Positions 42,478-51,708 of a stretch of 64,000 bases of DNA are shown piece after piece. The notes under the pieces are model-generated. The model did no database searches and was not told where the DNA came from. It saw nothing but the letters and a program-made list of their open reading frames with translations. The stretch covers positions 5,032,868 to 5,096,867 of the forward strand of contig NZ_KB913037.1 in the NCBI RefSeq assembly GCF_000384295.1, written 5' to 3'. Source of the stretch: Amycolatopsis balhimycina FH 1894. Lineage in GTDB: Bacteria > Actinomycetota > Actinomycetes > Mycobacteriales > Pseudonocardiaceae. Each line of letters begins with the position of its first letter. The stretch's first letter is position 1. The position numbers and the translations under genes were made by a program.

Positions 42478-44052
42478 ATGAGCTTGGAACTGAACGTCGA
42501 CAACCTGCTCGAGAGCAATCCTCCCGACAAAGAACAGGTCAAGCTTATCGCCAAGGCCTACTCCACCGCCCTGGCAATCTCCATGATCAATGGCGAAGAC
42601 CGGCCCTTTGCCCGAGTTTCCGAGAACGTGGAAGTCGATCACGGCGAGTGTCGAAGACAGTTGATGATCGACTGGCATCTGCCCACACTCACTCAAGCCC
42701 TGCCCCGCAACGACCTGATGAGCAACGCGAAGTTCATCGACGCATTCAACGAGATGAATCCGGTGCTCGTCGTTCCAATCTTCATCGTCCGAAAAGGGCG
42801 CTTGATGAACAATTTCTGCGTCGAAGACCCATCCGGCGGCAAACTGTACCTGTGCGGCACCGACGAGTGGCAAGAGCGCAGCCGGCTCATGCTTCGCTTC
42901 TTCTGGGGATTGGTCGACCTCGTCCCGGTGGAGAAGGGTTCTTACACCGAAGGCAGGCTGGCCGAGCTCAAGCGGCGATACCTGGAGCTCCCGACCATGG
43001 ACACGGATGCCGCGACCGCACGGGTCGAGGAGGTCTTCGGCGAACTTGGCACCATCGGCGTTCCGTTCTACCCGGGCGTACTGGGGCGGCTGAGGTACGT
43101 CGGCAACTACGTAGCGAAGCGACACCTGATCTGGCTGCACCTGACCAGCCGGCCCGGGCAGGCCGCGCGGCTCAGCGTCTCGTACCGGACAAGGTTCTCG
43201 GCGGACTACCTGCCGAAACCCAGAAACGGTCACCGTCAACCGCGAAGCTTTTACCGCAGAGCTGACGAGTGGGTCCGACGAGCCGTCGGACAGGAACCCT
43301 ATGAATTCAGGATTCCCCTCGCAATGCACAGTGTGTGCACGAGCTATCACTTCACCCAGACCGCGCCACCCGGAACCTTCTTCCTGGAACAGCGCTTCGC
43401 TCACGAGCGCACCTTGACAATGCCGAAGGATCAACAGATCGATACGTTCGACGCGGCGATTCGCAAGCTCGACAACGTGCACGTCCAAGGCAAGAACGAA
43501 GCCGGCGGTCCCGTTGCTCACCTATACGTGCGCAACCTCCCCAGCACGGTGGGCGACCAGATCTACGCTTACACCCTGTTACGGGAGCGACCGCCGGGCA
43601 CCACCGCACTGGTCATGTGGTTGACCTTGTTCGCCAGCATCTTCTTCTGGTTCTACTGGTTGATCTGGGACCGGCTCGTGATCGATGACACCAAGGGCAT
43701 CGACGTGGCCGCGTTGTTCGTCGCACTCCCCGGCCTCGCCTCCATCTGGTTTTCCCGGGCGTTCAAGGACGACATCCGGCCTCGCATCCCTCTCGTAAGC
43801 CGAATCGGGTTGCTCGCTGTCGGAATGTCAGCGTTTTACTCACTGCTCGGCGTGGTCGTCCAACGTGGAGTCTGCAACCCGGCGGCCGCACCGTGTTCAC
43901 CCATTCTCACCTCGATCTTTTCCCATCAGGTGCTGCTCGTGATCGCAGGGCTACTCACCGCGCTCACTGTATGGCTGATCGGGCGAAGGTTCCGCTTCCA
44001 AAAGAGTTATCGAGTACTCCAGAAGAACATCATCGAGCGCTACTCGCGCTAA
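42478..44052 (+). CDS. Orphan membrane protein of unknown function, 524 aa
   Basis: I do not recognise this protein. Residues 1-370 are soluble-looking and alpha/beta, with VEVDHGECRRQLMIDWHLP early and HVQGKNEAGGPVAHLYVRNL late. The last 140 residues hold four hydrophobic helices (ALVMWLTLFASIFFWFYWLI, VAALFVALPGLASIWF, LLAVGMSAFYSLLGVVV, VLLVIAGLLTALTVWLIG) and a basic tail, so a large cytosolic domain is tied to the membrane. Base composition is less GC-rich than in the flanking bkd and TetR genes, suggesting acquisition. GAGAGGTTGCCCCC before the ATG includes a plausible ribosome site. A small gene follows 21 bases on. Confidence 0.75.
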   Translation: MSLELNVDNLLESNPPDKEQVKLIAKAYSTALAISMINGEDRPFARVSENVEVDHGECRRQLMIDWHLPTLTQALPRNDLMSNAKFIDAFNEMNPVLVVPIFIVRKGRLMNNFCVEDPSGGKLYLCGTDEWQERSRLMLRFFWGLVDLVPVEKGSYTEGRLAELKRRYLELPTMDTDAATARVEEVFGELGTIGVPFYPGVLGRLRYVGNYVAKRHLIWLHLTSRPGQAARLSVSYRTRFSADYLPKPRNGHRQPRSFYRRADEWVRRAVGQEPYEFRIPLAMHSVCTSYHFTQTAPPGTFFLEQRFAHERTLTMPKDQQIDTFDAAIRKLDNVHVQGKNEAGGPVAHLYVRNLPSTVGDQIYAYTLLRERPPGTTALVMWLTLFASIFFWFYWLIWDRLVIDDTKGIDVAALFVALPGLASIWFSRAFKDDIRPRIPLVSRIGLLAVGMSAFYSLLGVVVQRGVCNPAAAPCSPILTSIFSHQVLLVIAGLLTALTVWLIGRRFRFQKSYRVLQKNIIERYSR

Positions 44053-44073
44053 TATCTCGGAAAGGTGTCTACG

Positions 44074-44349
44074 GTGGCCGGAGAGAACATCATGGACTTC
44101 ATGCGCCCCCAGGTCGACGAGATCCTGGACTTGGCCGTCAAGGCGGGCCCAGACACGTTCAGCGACGAAGCGCAACGCGTCCTGTCGAGTGACGACAACG
44201 GAGACAAGGCGATCTTCTCCGCCGCAGCTCGACAGCCGTTCATCGTCGCTTCCGACGCCGCGTCTGCCGCGCGACTACCCAATCTGGTGCCCGAGTCGTG
44301 GCGCCCACATTTCACCGAACTGCTGCTTCGCGCGGTCGAGGACGACTGA
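44074..44349 (+). CDS. Small orphan protein following the 524-aa membrane protein
   Basis: A 91-aa acidic protein (ends LLLRAVEDD) without membrane segments or a recognised fold. It lies 21 bases after the membrane protein gene on the same strand and is probably cotranscribed. GTG at 44074 is preferred because GGAAAGG lies eight bases upstream; GTG at 44065 would add three residues but leave no space for a ribosome site. The pairing of a membrane-bound large protein and a small acidic one recalls effector-accessory pairs, but nothing proves that. Confidence 0.65.
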   Translation: MAGENIMDFMRPQVDEILDLAVKAGPDTFSDEAQRVLSSDDNGDKAIFSAAARQPFIVASDAASAARLPNLVPESWRPHFTELLLRAVEDD

Positions 44350-44393
44350 CCGAACTGCCGACGGCAGAACGCCGCCTCGCGCCCGAGTCAGCC

Positions 44394-44687
44394 TCACTGC
44401 TGCCGGAAGACGATCTTCCCGGCGTCAAGGTCGACGTGAGTGCGCGGCGGGGCGCCGTCAGCCTGGTCGTCGACCAGCATCAGCTGCACCTGGCGCTGTT
44501 CGAGCTCGTGCTGCTTGGTGCCGCCGAGGATCGCCTCGACCTCTTCGGTCGCGACCGAACTCGCCATGCGGGAGCCGTCCCCGCGGCGGTGCCACGGCAG
44601 GAACCGACGGCCCCAGACCTCGAGCACCGCGAGCAGGAACAGCAGCACGACCAGCATCGGAAACGCCATCGCCCAGGCCACACCCAT
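44394..44687 (-). CDS. Small membrane protein (DUF6191-like)
   Basis: A 97-aa protein with one N-terminal transmembrane helix (AWAMAFPMLVVLLFLLAVLE) and a charged cytosolic tail containing SSVATEEVEAILGGTKQHELEQR, a pattern I associate with DUF6191. Function unknown. A -10-like TATAAG lies eight bases before the ATG. It is divergent from a TetR gene, and the palindrome 44711-44730 lies between them, so it may be under the same repressor. Confidence 0.7.
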   Translation of the reverse strand: MGVAWAMAFPMLVVLLFLLAVLEVWGRRFLPWHRRGDGSRMASSVATEEVEAILGGTKQHELEQRQVQLMLVDDQADGAPPRTHVDLDAGKIVFRQQ

Positions 44688-44710
44688 GAGCTCAACTTAT
44701 ACCCGCTTGA

Positions 44711-44730
44711 CGGAGTGAGCACTCACTCCG
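44711..44730. promoter_or_regulatory. TetR operator palindrome
   Basis: CGGAGTGAG-CA-CTCACTCCG is a perfect 20-base palindrome ending 13 bases before the ATG of the TetR gene. CACACT at 44731-44736 is a possible -10 seven bases before the ATG, so the operator adjoins the -10. Confidence 0.75.
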
Positions 44731-44743
44731 CACACTGGATGTC

Positions 44744-45373
44744 ATGACACCAGCATCCGAAACCCGGCGAAGAGCGCCGGGCATGAGCGTCGAGGCCCGG
44801 CGCGCCATGATCGTGCACGCGGTGCTGCCGCTCCTGATGGAGCACGGCGCCAACGTGACCACCAGCCAGATCGCCCGCGCCGCCGGCATCGGCGAGGGCA
44901 CCATCTTCCGCGCCTTCAAGGACAAGGACGAGCTCTTCGACGCCTGCACCGCGGAAGCTCTCCGGCCCGACCACGTGCTCGACGCGATCTCCGACATCCC
45001 CCTGGACCAGCCCCTGGCCGACCGCCTCGTCGAGGCCGCCGACGCGCTCGGCGCGCACCTCGAGCGGATGGGCGCGCTGATGGGCGCCCTGCACGCGTCC
45101 GGCAGGCACAAGCTCCGCGACCCCGAACAGCGCCTCAAGGACCGGCGCGGCACATGGAAGGGCGGGCGCCGCGAGTCGATGACCGCCATGCGCGGGGCGA
45201 CGGTCGAACTGTTCACGCCCGAGAAGGACCGGCTGCGGCTGCCGCCCGAGCAGCTCGCGTCGCTGTTCCTGGCCCTGTTGTTCGGCGGCCGCCCGATGGC
45301 GGCGGACGGCGACGCGCCCACCACGCGCCAGGTGGTCGACGTCTTCCTGCACGGCGCCGTGGAGGCTCCGTGA
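44744..45373 (+). CDS. TetR-family repressor of the following ABC exporter
   Basis: A 209-aa TetR protein. The HTH region is seen in RRAMIVHAVLPLLMEHGANV, then TTSQIARAAGIGEGTIFRAF and KDKDELFDACT. The rest is the helical ligand-binding part. Its stop overlaps the ABC exporter start by GTGA, so regulator and exporter form one operon, probably repressed by binding to the palindrome 30 bases upstream. The ligand is presumably an exported compound. Confidence 0.9.
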   Translation: MTPASETRRRAPGMSVEARRAMIVHAVLPLLMEHGANVTTSQIARAAGIGEGTIFRAFKDKDELFDACTAEALRPDHVLDAISDIPLDQPLADRLVEAADALGAHLERMGALMGALHASGRHKLRDPEQRLKDRRGTWKGGRRESMTAMRGATVELFTPEKDRLRLPPEQLASLFLALLFGGRPMAADGDAPTTRQVVDVFLHGAVEAP

Positions 45374-47340
45374 TCCCGGGCGGTGGGGGCGGCATGGAGT
45401 TCATGCTGGCTCGGCGAGGAAGACGGCGGCACGCCACGACGGTCCCGGAAAGCGGGCTCACCGGACCGGTCGAAATCCCCGAGCCCAAGCCCGAGGACCA
45501 GCCGAAAGACCTGCGCTCCCGGCTGAAGCGCGCGAAGACGTCCCTGGCGGGCACGGTCCGTGGCCTGCCGAAGGTCGTGAAGCTGACGTGGCAGGCCAGC
45601 CCGATCCTGACGATCCTGCTGGCGTTGATCACGCTGCTGTCGGGACTGCTGCCGACCGTGACCGCGTACATCGCGAAGCTGCTTCTCGACTCCGTCGTCG
45701 CGGCGATCCAGCATCGCGGCACCACGGGCGACATCGTGAACGTCGCGTTGTTCCAGTTCGGCGTGCTGGCCGCGACGGCGATCAGCAGCGCGCTGACGTC
45801 GATCGCGCAGTCCCTGCTGCAGGAACGCATGACGCTGACCATCCGCCACCAGGTGATGGCGCACGCCAGCGAGCTGCACCTGGCGTACTTCGAGGGCTCG
45901 ACGTCGTACGACATGCTGCGCCAGGCCGCGCAGGAGGCGCCGACGCGGCCGCTGTCGATGATGAACTCCGCGCTGGGGCTCGTGCGGACGCTGATCACGT
46001 TCGGCAGCATGGTCGCGCTGCTCGTCGCGGTCAGCCCGCTGCTGGCCCTGGTCGCGCTGGTGGCGCCGATCCCGGCGTTCATCTCGCAGTCGAAGTACGG
46101 CTCGCGCGCGTTCTGGCTGACGTTCCTGATGTCGCCGATCAAGCGGCGGATGGACTACCTGTCCTCGCTGGTCACCACGGACACCTACGCCAAGGAGACG
46201 AAGCTGTTCGGGCTCGGCCCGTACTTCGTCGACCGGTTCCGCCGGCTCGGCCTCGTCTCGTACGAGCGGCAGCGGAAGCTGACGATCAACCGCAACATCA
46301 GCTCGACGTCCTGGGGGCTGCTGAGCACGTTCGCGGGCTCGGCGATCGCGCTGTACATCGCGCTGGAGGCGGTCGGCGGACGGCTCACGCTGGGGGACCT
46401 GGCGCTGTACACGGCCGCGGCGGCGTCGGTGCAGACGTCGGTGTCCGGGCTGTTCACGGCGTTTTCGGGGATGTACGAGAACAATCTCTACCTCGACACG
46501 CTGTACCGGTTCCTGGACACGGAACCGGAGATCACGGCACCGGCGTCGCCACGCACCTTCCCGTCCACAGTGGAGGGACACATCGAGTTCGATTCGGTGA
46601 CCTTCACCTACCCCGGCGCGGAGGAACCGGCGCTCGACAACGTCAGCTTCGAGATCCGGCCCGGCGAGACGGTGGCGGTCGTGGGCCGCAACGGCGCGGG
46701 CAAGTCGACGCTGTTCAAGCTGCTCTGCCGGCTCTACGACCCGACCGGCGGCACGATCCGCCTCGACGGCGTCGACATCCGCGAGTACGACCCGGTCGAG
46801 CTGCGGACGCGGATCAGCGCGATGTTCCAGGACTACGTGACGTACCAGGGCACGGCCGCGGAGAACATCGGCCTCGGCGACCTGACCCGGCTCGAGGACC
46901 GCCCGCACGTCGAGGACTCGGCGCGCCGCGCGGGCGCGGACGAGCGCATCGAGCGGCTGCCGCAGGGGTACGACAGCCCGCTCGGGCGCTGGTTCGACCA
47001 GGGCGTGAGCCTCTCTGGTGGTGAGTGGCAGAAGATCGCGCTGGCCAGGGCGTTCCAGCGGGAGGCGCCCCTGTTGATCCTCGACGAGCCGACGTCGGCG
47101 CTGGACGCGCAGGCCGAGCACGACTTGTTCTCGCGGCTGCGTGAGCTGTCCGAGGGCCGCACGACGCTGTACATCTCGCACCGGTTCTCGACGGTGCGCC
47201 AGGCGGAGCGGATCCTGTTGCTGGACCACGGAAAGGTCGCCGAGTACGGCACGCACGAGGAGCTGATGGCGGCGAAGGCGGGCTACGCCGAGCTGTTCAC
47301 CCTCCAGGCCCAGGCGTACCTCGACGAGGTGCCGAGCTAG
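45370..47340 (+). CDS. ABC exporter, fused membrane and ATPase domains
   Basis: A 656-aa half-transporter with an exporter fold. About 55 polar residues precede six membrane helices (roughly residues 60-385), followed by an ATPase domain: Walker A GRNGAGKST, Q-loop MFQDYV, signature LSGGEWQK, Walker [16 protein letters not shown]-loop SHRFS. It likely works as a homodimer exporting lipids, peptides or drugs. GTG 45370 overlaps the TetR stop and has GGAGG four bases upstream; ATG at 45394 is an alternative. Confidence 0.93.
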   Translation: MIPGGGGGMEFMLARRGRRRHATTVPESGLTGPVEIPEPKPEDQPKDLRSRLKRAKTSLAGTVRGLPKVVKLTWQASPILTILLALITLLSGLLPTVTAYIAKLLLDSVVAAIQHRGTTGDIVNVALFQFGVLAATAISSALTSIAQSLLQERMTLTIRHQVMAHASELHLAYFEGSTSYDMLRQAAQEAPTRPLSMMNSALGLVRTLITFGSMVALLVAVSPLLALVALVAPIPAFISQSKYGSRAFWLTFLMSPIKRRMDYLSSLVTTDTYAKETKLFGLGPYFVDRFRRLGLVSYERQRKLTINRNISSTSWGLLSTFAGSAIALYIALEAVGGRLTLGDLALYTAAAASVQTSVSGLFTAFSGMYENNLYLDTLYRFLDTEPEITAPASPRTFPSTVEGHIEFDSVTFTYPGAEEPALDNVSFEIRPGETVAVVGRNGAGKSTLFKLLCRLYDPTGGTIRLDGVDIREYDPVELRTRISAMFQDYVTYQGTAAENIGLGDLTRLEDRPHVEDSARRAGADERIERLPQGYDSPLGRWFDQGVSLSGGEWQKIALARAFQREAPLLILDEPTSALDAQAEHDLFSRLRELSEGRTTLYISHRFSTVRQAERILLLDHGKVAEYGTHEELMAAKAGYAELFTLQAQAYLDEVPS

Positions 47341-47942
47341 GGAACGAGCACGACCTTGCCGATGCCCTCGCGGCTCTCGACGCGCGCGTGCGCCGCGGCG
47401 ACGTCGGCGAGGGGATAGGTCCGGTCGAGCACGGGGGTCAGCGTGCCGTCCGCGACGAGGCGAAGCGCCTCGTCGCGGACGGCCGCGACCCGCTTCCCGT
47501 AGGCGTCCGGACCGCCGAAGCCGATCACGGTCAGCCCGCGGGGAATGAGGTCGGTGACAGAGAAGACCGGCAGCTCGCCGCTGAGCATGCCGTAGGCGAG
47601 GATCCGGCCGAACGGGCCGAGTTTCGCGGTGAGCTCGGCGGCGCGCGGGCCACCGATCGACTCGAAGACGACGTCGAGACCTTCGGGCACCTTCTGCCGC
47701 CAGTCCGGATCGTCGTGGTCGATGTCGGCCTTTCCCTTACCGGCAGTGGCCACGACTCGAACGCCTTTTTGTTCGGTGAGCCGGGCCAGGTAGCCACCGA
47801 TCGCCCCGGAGACGGCCTCGACCAGCACGGTTTCGCCTGCTTTGACGTCCGCGGTGTTCATCAAGGCGAGCGCCACGGAGGCCGGAACGGCAGCGGGCTG
47901 CTCCTCGACCTTGAGCACTTCGGGTCCCCCCGTGTCAGTCAA
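47337..47942 (-). pseudogene. Remnant of a zinc-type quinone oxidoreductase/alcohol dehydrogenase
   Basis: The Rossmann half of a quinone oxidoreductase is preserved (VKAGETVLVEAVSGAIGGYLARL, FESIGGPRAAELTAKLGPFGRILAYG). Of the N-terminal half only LTDTGGPEVLKVEEQP remains, joined in frame to AAVPASVALALMNTADV, so roughly 100 residues of the GroES-like domain are missing. At the 5' end the frame begins at the sixth or so codon (TTG at 47942) where the truncated divergent TetR gene starts; promoter and start codon are gone. It cannot be a working enzyme. Its stop overlaps the ABC exporter stop by four bases. Confidence 0.8.
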
Positions 47943-48403
47943 TGGACCGCGTCGCGGCCGCGGCCGGCGTCGGCAAGGGCACGGTGTTCCACCGCTTCGG
48001 CAACCGCGAAGGCCTGATGCGTGCGCTGGTGGAGTCCCGAGTCGAGACACTGTCGGCCGCTTTGGAGTCGGGCCCACCCCCGCTGGGCCCGGGCGCACCC
48101 CCAGCCGAGCGGCTGGGGGCGTTCTTCGACGCGGTGATCGAGCTGGCTTCGAAGAACGTCAAGGTGATGGCGGCGTTCGAGCAGGCGTCGACGGACCGCC
48201 TGAGCAGCCCGATCTACCTGTCGTGGCACGCGCACGTGTCAGGGTTGATCGCGTCGGCGGCGCCTTCGCTCGACGCCGACCTGGTAGCGCACCTGCTGCT
48301 GGGCTCGTTGCACAGCGACCTGATGCTGCGTTTTTTGAAAACAGGCGAGACAGACCGCCTGGCCGCGGGGCTGCGCTCGATGGTCTCCACGTTGCTGCGC
48401 TGA
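47942..48403 (+). pseudogene. 5'-truncated TetR regulator
   Basis: The frame reads MDRVAAAAGVGKGTVFHRFGNREGLMRAL and then a full TetR ligand-binding domain up to SMVSTLLR. Normal family members have about 35 residues before this point (HTH helix 1 and part of helix 2), and those are missing. The break is exactly where the divergent oxidoreductase is also cut, so one deletion removed the shared promoter and both 5' ends. It probably no longer binds DNA; about 153 residues remain. Confidence 0.75.
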
Positions 48404-48444
48404 TCGGCCGGGAGCAAATCGGACAGCTTGTTCGTTGTCCAGGT

Positions 48445-48906
48445 ATGGCTGTCGCGTTCTTGCTCTACGTCTTCGCCGAGATCGCCGCGATCTGGGCGGT
48501 GGGTTCGGCCGTCGGCGTGCTCGGCACGCTGGCCCTCCTGCTGGCCGGAGCCTTCTTGGGCTCGTGGCTGGCCCGCCGAGAGGGCGGCAAGGCGATGAGG
48601 GCGTTCGTCGAGTCGGCCCGATTGGGGCGTCCATCGGAGAAGGAACTGACCGACGGAATGCTCGTCGGCCTCGGCGGGGTGTTGATCCTGGTCCCTGGCT
48701 TCGTCAGTGACGTGCTCGGGCTGCTGCTGATCCTCCCGCCGTCGCGCGCGGTGGCCCGCCGGCTGTGGCTGCGGCGGATGGAAAAGCGGGCCGTCCGGTT
48801 CGCCAACCAGCGGCGGGGGCCGGCGATGGTGGTGGACAGCGAAGTGGTGGACGAAGAGCCGCGACGTCAACCCACGGTCATCGAAGGCCGTGTCATCGAG
48901 GGTTAG
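48445..48906 (+). CDS. fxsA: FxsA-family membrane protein
   Basis: A 153-aa protein with the FxsA layout: three or four hydrophobic segments (AVAFLLYVFAEIAAIWAVG, GVLGTLALLLAGAFLGSWLA, MLVGLGGVLILVPGFVSDVL) and the conserved GxxLIxPGFxSDxxG-like motif, followed by a charged tail ending VIEGRVIEG. E. coli FxsA lessens phage T7 exclusion by the F plasmid; actinobacterial roles are unknown. It precedes the Wadjet operon but is separated from it by 58 bases, so it is probably independent. Confidence 0.9.
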   Translation: MAVAFLLYVFAEIAAIWAVGSAVGVLGTLALLLAGAFLGSWLARREGGKAMRAFVESARLGRPSEKELTDGMLVGLGGVLILVPGFVSDVLGLLLILPPSRAVARRLWLRRMEKRAVRFANQRRGPAMVVDSEVVDEEPRRQPTVIEGRVIEG

Positions 48907-48964
48907 CGCGAATACTGTCGGTGCCCACCCGTACCCTCGGCAGGGGTCCGGGAGGAGAAAGGCA

Positions 48965-50518
48965 GTGCAGGATTTCCAGCCGTTCGCGCATCTGACGGCA
49001 CCGAACACCGCCCTATACCGGAGCGTCATGGGCGCGTTCGTCCAGGCCAAGCGCCGTTTCACCGTGCACCTGCGCCCGGAGGACGTGCGCGAAACCCTGG
49101 ACGACGTCGAGCTGACCTCGGTCGCCGACGCCCTCGCAAAGCTCGTCAGCTGGGGGAACCTGCGGGCCGACCCCGACACGAGCCGCGTCACCACGGTCGA
49201 GGACTTCCACCGCGCCCGATTCCTGTACCAGCTGACCGAGCGTGGCGAGGCCGCCGAGCAGGCACTCACCGCCTACGACGAGGCCCTCGGCAGGCGCGGC
49301 GCACTGCAGGCCGTCGCCCTGTCCGACATCGCCACCCAGCTGCAGGCCTTGCTGGAGCTCTCCCGGCAGGCCGCCCCCGATCCGGCGAAAGTACATCTGC
49401 TGCTCCGCGGCCTGGTCGACCGCTTCACCGACCTGGCCGGGAACGCACAGGCCTTCATGGGCTCGCTCCAGCGCACCATCGACCTCCACGATGCCGACAT
49501 CGATGCTTTCCGTGCCTACAAGGACCGGCTCATCGACTACCTCGAACGCTTCATCCGGGACCTGGTCGGCACCGGCGGGAAGATCGCGTCGCTGATCGAG
49601 GAGATCGAAGGGCCCGGCGTGGGCGCGCTGCTGGACATCGCCGCTTGGCGGGAAGCGGAAGACGCCGCGCCAGGACACAGTGACGGCACAGACGACCCGC
49701 GGCGGCCGGAGTTCGAGCGCGTCCGGCCGCTCTGGCAGGAGCGGTGGCACGGCGTGCGTGCCTGGTTCGTCAGCGCGCCACAGCACCCGAGCCAGGCGAA
49801 ACTCCTTCGCTCACAGGCGCGCGCGGCGATCCCGCAACTGCTGCAGGTCGTGGCCGCGCTCAACGAACGACGGTCCGGGAGATCCGACCGCTCCGCCGAT
49901 TTCCGCAGCCTGGCGAAGTGGTTCGCGGAGGCGCCGGACGACGCCGCGCTGCACCGGCTGTGGCGGTCCGCGTTCGGGCTGTCCGCGTCCCGGCACCTGA
50001 CGATCGACTCGGACACGCTCCAAGCACGGGACGAGAACCCGGTCCCGGCCGGCACGCCCTGGGCGCAGGCACCGTCCCTGGAAATCAGCCCGCGCCTGCG
50101 CAAGACCGGCAGCTACGAGCGCCGTGGCAAGCCGAACCGCGTGGTCGACCGCTCCGAACAACGCCGGTACCTCGCCGAGCTGGCCGCCCGCGAAGCCGCC
50201 GAAACGGCCGCCGCGCGGGCCGCGCTGGTGACCGGCCGCCCGACCCGGCTGACCGACCTCGGCGAGCTCGACCCGGCCGCGTTCCGGCTGTTCCTGGCCC
50301 TGCTCGGGGACGCGCTCGCCGCCCGGACGCCCGGGAAGCGCGCGGTCGGCACGACGACAGTGTCCAACTCGGACGGCAGCATGGCCATCCGGCTGACCGC
50401 GCTGGAGAACGCCGAACTCGCGGAGATCAAGACGCCGCACGGGATTTTCCGCGGCCCGGATCACCTGGTCGACATCGTGGATCTCACCGCGGACGACGTC
50501 GAGGAGGCGAGTGCGTGA
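48965..50518 (+). CDS. jetA: Wadjet subunit JetA (DUF2397/TIGR02677)
   Basis: A 517-aa protein of the DUF2397 family, the kleisin-like subunit of a Wadjet complex. N-terminal winged-helix parts (FAHLTAPNTALYRSVMGAF, VHLRPEDVRETLDDVEL) are followed by a long helical middle and a C-terminal domain that ends DHLVDIVDLTADDVEEAS. Wadjet complexes recognise and cut closed circular plasmids by loop extrusion. GTG 48965 is preceded by a strong GGAGGAGAAAGG. Its stop overlaps jetB by GTGA. Confidence 0.92.
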   Translation: MQDFQPFAHLTAPNTALYRSVMGAFVQAKRRFTVHLRPEDVRETLDDVELTSVADALAKLVSWGNLRADPDTSRVTTVEDFHRARFLYQLTERGEAAEQALTAYDEALGRRGALQAVALSDIATQLQALLELSRQAAPDPAKVHLLLRGLVDRFTDLAGNAQAFMGSLQRTIDLHDADIDAFRAYKDRLIDYLERFIRDLVGTGGKIASLIEEIEGPGVGALLDIAAWREAEDAAPGHSDGTDDPRRPEFERVRPLWQERWHGVRAWFVSAPQHPSQAKLLRSQARAAIPQLLQVVAALNERRSGRSDRSADFRSLAKWFAEAPDDAALHRLWRSAFGLSASRHLTIDSDTLQARDENPVPAGTPWAQAPSLEISPRLRKTGSYERRGKPNRVVDRSEQRRYLAELAAREAAETAAARAALVTGRPTRLTDLGELDPAAFRLFLALLGDALAARTPGKRAVGTTTVSNSDGSMAIRLTALENAELAEIKTPHGIFRGPDHLVDIVDLTADDVEEASA

Positions 50519-51708
50519 GTTCGCTGGCCGACGCCCTGTCCGTGTCCCGCGCCGACGAGTTCCGCCGGGCCGCCCGTGCCCTGCTCCGGCGTCCGATCAT
50601 CCGCGCGGCGGGACAGGGGTCCGACGATTTCACCTTGATCCGCAGGCACACGAGTGAACTGCGCGCCTGGTTCGACCGCAACACCGGCTGGCGGCTGACC
50701 GTCGACAGCGAGGTCGCCCGGCTGGTCAAGACCGTCGCCACCACGGCGGATCACACCCATCCGGCCCGCGATGTCCGTTCGAAGCAGCCGTTCGGCCGCC
50801 GCCGTTACGTGCTGCTCTGCCTCGCGCTGGCGACCTTGGAGCGCGCCGACGCCCAGATCACGCTCGGCCGGCTCGCCGAGCAGGTCGTGCTGGCCGCGGC
50901 CGACCCGGAGCTGACCGGAGCCGGGATCACCTTCACCCTCCAAGGTCGCGAAGAGCGGACGGACCTGGTCTCGGTGGTCCGGCTCCTGCTCGATCTGGGC
51001 GTGCTCAGCCGGGTCTCGGGCGACGAGGACGCGTTCGTCAAGGACACCGGCGACGTCCTTTACGACGTCGAACGCCGGGTCCTCGCCGGGTTGCTCGCCG
51101 CGCCACGTGGCCCGTCGACCGTCCAGGCCACGGCCTTCGAAGATCGGCTCGCGGCTCTCACCGCGGAGCTCTCGCCCACCACGGACGAGCTGCGCAACCA
51201 GCGCATCCGGCAGCAGCTGACCCGGCGGCTCCTGGACGAGCCGGTGCTCTACTACGACGAGCTCACCGAAGCCGAATTCGCCTATCTGAACAGCCAGCGC
51301 GGTGCGATCACGGCCCGAATCGTCGAGCTGACCGGCCTGAAGGCCGAGGTCCGCGCCGAGGGCATCGCGATGGTCGACCCGGCCGACGACCTCACGGACG
51401 TCCGGATGCCCGAGACCGGAACCGAGGGCCACGCGACGTTGCTGCTCGCGGAGTACCTCGCGAGCAGCACTGGCCGGGCGGTGCTGCTCACCGAGCTGCA
51501 CGCCAAGATCCGCGAGTTCGCCGCGGAAAACCGCAGCTACTGGCGGCGCAATTCGGCCGAGCCCGGCGCCGAAACCGAGTTGACCGCGGCGGCGCTGGTG
51601 CGGCTGGAAGCGTTGCGGCTGATCACCATGACCGCCGAGACGGTCACCGCTCGCCCGGCGCTGTCCCGCTACGCGCTGGCCGAACCGACGATTCAGGAAC
51701 GCCGATGA
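50515..51708 (+). CDS. jetB: Wadjet subunit JetB (DUF2398/TIGR02678)
   Basis: A 397-aa protein of the DUF2398 family, the KITE-like winged-helix subunit. It begins with RADEFRRAARALLRRPIIRAAG, and shows FGRRRYVLLCLALATLERADAQITLGRLAEQV and ELRNQRIRQQLTRRLLDEPVLYY. KITE dimers bind the kleisin and contact DNA between the SMC heads. It overlaps both neighbours by four bases, so JetA, JetB and JetC are made from one tightly coupled message. Confidence 0.92.
   Translation: MSSLADALSVSRADEFRRAARALLRRPIIRAAGQGSDDFTLIRRHTSELRAWFDRNTGWRLTVDSEVARLVKTVATTADHTHPARDVRSKQPFGRRRYVLLCLALATLERADAQITLGRLAEQVVLAAADPELTGAGITFTLQGREERTDLVSVVRLLLDLGVLSRVSGDEDAFVKDTGDVLYDVERRVLAGLLAAPRGPSTVQATAFEDRLAALTAELSPTTDELRNQRIRQQLTRRLLDEPVLYYDELTEAEFAYLNSQRGAITARIVELTGLKAEVRAEGIAMVDPADDLTDVRMPETGTEGHATLLLAEYLASSTGRAVLLTELHAKIREFAAENRSYWRRNSAEPGAETELTAAALVRLEALRLITMTAETVTARPALSRYALAEPTIQERR

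Noticed and set aside
44692..47256. An 854-codon minus-strand frame
   Set aside because: Shadow of the TetR-ABC exporter operon; the plus strand has complete Walker and signature motifs.
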